Source of the DNA: Kryptolebias marmoratus
Taxonomy: Eukaryota > Chordata > Actinopteri > Cyprinodontiformes > Rivulidae
Reading direction: 5' to 3'
Assembly (NCBI RefSeq): GCF_001649575.2
Contig: NC_051445.1
Location: 7,788,570 to 7,852,569, forward strand
Length of the DNA stretch: 64,000 nt
The position numbers and the translations under genes were made by a program. The first letter of the stretch is position 1. Each line of letters starts with the position of its first letter. Shown one piece after another: positions 61,700 to 64,000 of this stretch. A model generated the notes under the pieces. That model was not told where the DNA came from and made no database searches. It was given only the letters and a program-made list of their open reading frames with translations.

Positions 61700-62530
61700 A
61701 TAAATTTGGTCAAATCTAGAAATAACATTGAGCTCAATCTCATGCGACACTGTGAAATGATATGTTTGTGTTGTGTATAACGCTCAGCTGTTACTACTAA
61801 TTTTAATTTAATATCTATTAAACTGACTGAGTAAGAGCAGTTTTTGTGTTGACCAATGTTGATTAGCTGTGGTGGCCATCTTCAATTAGGCTGACTCCAA
61901 AAGTTAATCAGTTGATATACTGTACATCCAATGATTATTTACAGAAAGTTTTGTTAAAATCCATCGAGTAGTTTGTGAGTTGTTTTGTTAACAGACAAAC
62001 AGGGTTGACCCCAACAGTTAAAGTGAAAGTTTAAAGCAAAAAGTTTGCAAAATGAGTTGCATTTAGAGTATGACCCCCTCAGCTGAAACCTCACTAAATT
62101 TTAGTACAAATTTTTTTTAAACTGACTGCATTATAGACATTTTTACGTTTTCTAAAGTCAGTTGACTGTTGATGCCAAAAGTTAATCAGCTGGAGAGGTG
62201 CATACAATAGTGTGATCCTGAAAGTTTCAATAAAATCTGTCCAGTAAAAAGTGATATATTTATTGAACAGACAGAATTGATTTTAAATTATTACAGTAAT
62301 GACATAATCTTAAGCAAAGATCTTGTGCTATCTGTTAGGGCTCAGAATGTGTGTTGAAAATGATGCTTGGCTGCCACTACACATTTCAAGTCAGTATGTG
62401 TAAAATTGATTTTATTATTACCATTTTGGGGTTTTTACGATCATTTGGCTGTGAAAACCATCTTGTTCATGAGATATTTTGGTAGCAGACATACACAGGC
62501 AACCTTTCATTGGTGGGTAATAATAAACGC
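61700..62530 (-). repeat. Interspersed repeat family A, copy 9
   Basis: Two or more diverged internal units in reverse sense ('ctgtggtggccatcttcaat', 'gactccaaaagttaatcagt', 'ttttgttaacagacaaacag'), ending near 'ggtgggtaata'. The left terminal motif is not evident. Confidence 0.7.
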
Positions 62531-64000
62531 AAGAACAATCTGCAAAAAAGCTGTCATAAAAAGGCTAGTCATGGTCATAAACTGTGTCAGAGAAACAAAA
62601 GCATGACAAAACACAATTAATTATCAGGAAAAGCAACAGATAAACCTTTTTTTCTTTCACTAACATAACAGTTTTTGTAGTTAAATCAACCAAACATACA
62701 ATATTAATTCAGAATAAAACAATGATGTGGGAGATTAAAATCTCATGGTATTTTGTTAACCAAAATTGCTCAGATATCCTTATTTTGCCAAGACCAATCA
62801 GTAATTTACACGGGCAGTCACAAGTGCAATGATGCTCATTTGTATGACTGATATTTAACTCGGTTTAAAAATGTTTACTTGAAAGATACCTTGTAACCCT
62901 CTTGAAGCCTGGAGAGAGGAAAAGAAGTCATTGTAACTTTAGGTCCATTTGACCCAAAAGCCACAGGAGAGTTAACAGAGAAGTGCTTCCCATTTTTATC
63001 TACTACTGTGCTGAAAATAGCACAACAATAAAATTAAAGTAGAAAAGACAATGAACAAAAAGATTGCTTTCTCCTATTGCAGCTGCACTTGACCCCAGGC
63101 TCTGGTCATTGTCTCATAGAGCAGTTTTTAAGAAATTTTCTGCTTCATTAGTTTTTATGAAACAATAAAATAAACAACAACCTCACATATTTTCTATCAA
63201 TCTCTCCAAAGAAATTTGGACATGTGAAAAGTTGCAGAAAATCATTCAGACTTTTCTAAGCAGGGGTACCACCACACTGGTGTACATTCGGAGGTATTCT
63301 TGCAGCAGCAAAAAAATGCTAAATGTATTCCCAGTATCTCAGCTAATATAGCCCAACATCATCCATGATCTCTGATGTAACCCCTTACTGTTTTCACCAG
63401 CCAAGGATAAAACCACTAGGGGCTCCATCTCAAAACATTTCAGATTCTGCATCATCTCAGATCATTATGGTGCCAAAGTCTCACAAAACAAGGTGTACCA
63501 GCAAACAGAGAAACCTGGGAGAACTCCCAGGACTGGTTTCATTTTGAAATAACAGTATCGTCTGTACTTGCAAGGTAAAAAAAAATAAACAAATAAAAAA
63601 CTTTCTTGGCATATCCATCGCCGAAGGTTTTTATTTGTCTTTTCTAGCTTCTCACCTTGAACAAAAATGTCTTAAAAGACCCCACCAGAAGAAACTTGTC
63701 AAAGATGCTCACTAACGGGCAAACATGGAGATAAAATAGAGTTGATAAAATAATAGTTTAATCAAGTTTGGGAGAAGGAGAAGAGGGAAATGGAAAGTGT
63801 CCAGACAAACCGAACAGTGAGAATTACTGTTGATCTGAGAGTGTATCTGAGCATCTGTTCATTACTGGAAGTACATTGGTGTAATGTTCTTGTTTAACAA
63901 TGAAGCATATGTAATCCTCCATGCCTTATCAACATCAACATTATCAAGATAAAAAATGTTATATATGCTGACTGGAAGGTAAATGTTTGATTAGTAAAGC

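Larger units (their letters stand above)
39225..64000. other. Intergenic region upstream of cited4
   Basis: No gene could be supported in this 25-kb stretch. Open frames are short, AT-driven, or lie in repeats. It holds repeats, an LTR copy, palindromes, a local duplication and candidate regulatory blocks, listed separately. The remainder looks like unique AT-rich non-coding DNA. Confidence 0.6.

Noticed and set aside
56740..63000. Similar phrases near 56750-56830 and 62895-62990 ('gccacaggag' context)
   Set aside because: The match is short and interrupted; not enough to call a duplication by eye.
63413..63426. CTCF-like word CCACTAGGGG
   Set aside because: Only the first ten bases fit; the GGCAG end is absent.

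Overview
The window is nuclear DNA from a ray-finned (teleost) fish. The genes have introns, the intergenic DNA is AT-rich, microsatellites are abundant, and interspersed repeats of teleost type recur throughout. The species cannot be named from the sequence. I can support two protein-coding genes, arranged tail to tail.

(1) scmh1, a Polycomb-group MBT/SLED/SAM protein, lies on the + strand at about 12.5-26.3 kb. I assembled an in-frame coding model of 13 exons (14652-25511, 696 codons) whose phases agree at every junction. Two putative non-coding first exons lie upstream. An optional 78-bp exon would raise the length to 722 residues. The basic-motif exon appears tandemly duplicated.

(2) cited4, a CBP/p300-binding CITED transcriptional co-regulator, lies on the - strand with its whole coding sequence in one exon (36975-37742). 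It has a putative 5' UTR exon and a CpG-rich promoter near 38.4-39.05 kb. SCMH1 and CITED4 are close neighbours in human 1p34, which supports both names.

Region by region: 1-12.4 kb is intergenic, with a GC-rich left edge, several copies of a TIR-bearing repeat family, a nested solo LTR and blocks that look like conserved non-coding DNA. 12.4-26.3 kb is scmh1. Its largest mapped coding intron (16607-20803) carries a candidate minus-strand terminal coding exon with a poly(A) signal, which I could not identify. 26.3-36 kb is intergenic, with a strong CTCF-like motif just beyond the scmh1 end and more repeat copies. 36-39.05 kb is cited4, with an assembly gap of 68 N inside a G run in its 5' intron. 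39-64 kb has no gene I can support; it holds a (GATA)n array, a second LTR copy, a perfect 45-nt palindrome, a diverged local duplication and more repeats.

In function, scmh1 belongs to Polycomb-mediated chromatin repression and cited4 to CBP/p300-dependent transcription. Nothing in the sequence shows a direct link beyond their conserved proximity. I found no bacterial-style operon, CRISPR array, virus or toxin gene. The most interesting items are the scmh1 exon duplication, the possible nested minus-strand gene, the repeat family with TIRs of roughly 115 bp, and the perfect palindrome.
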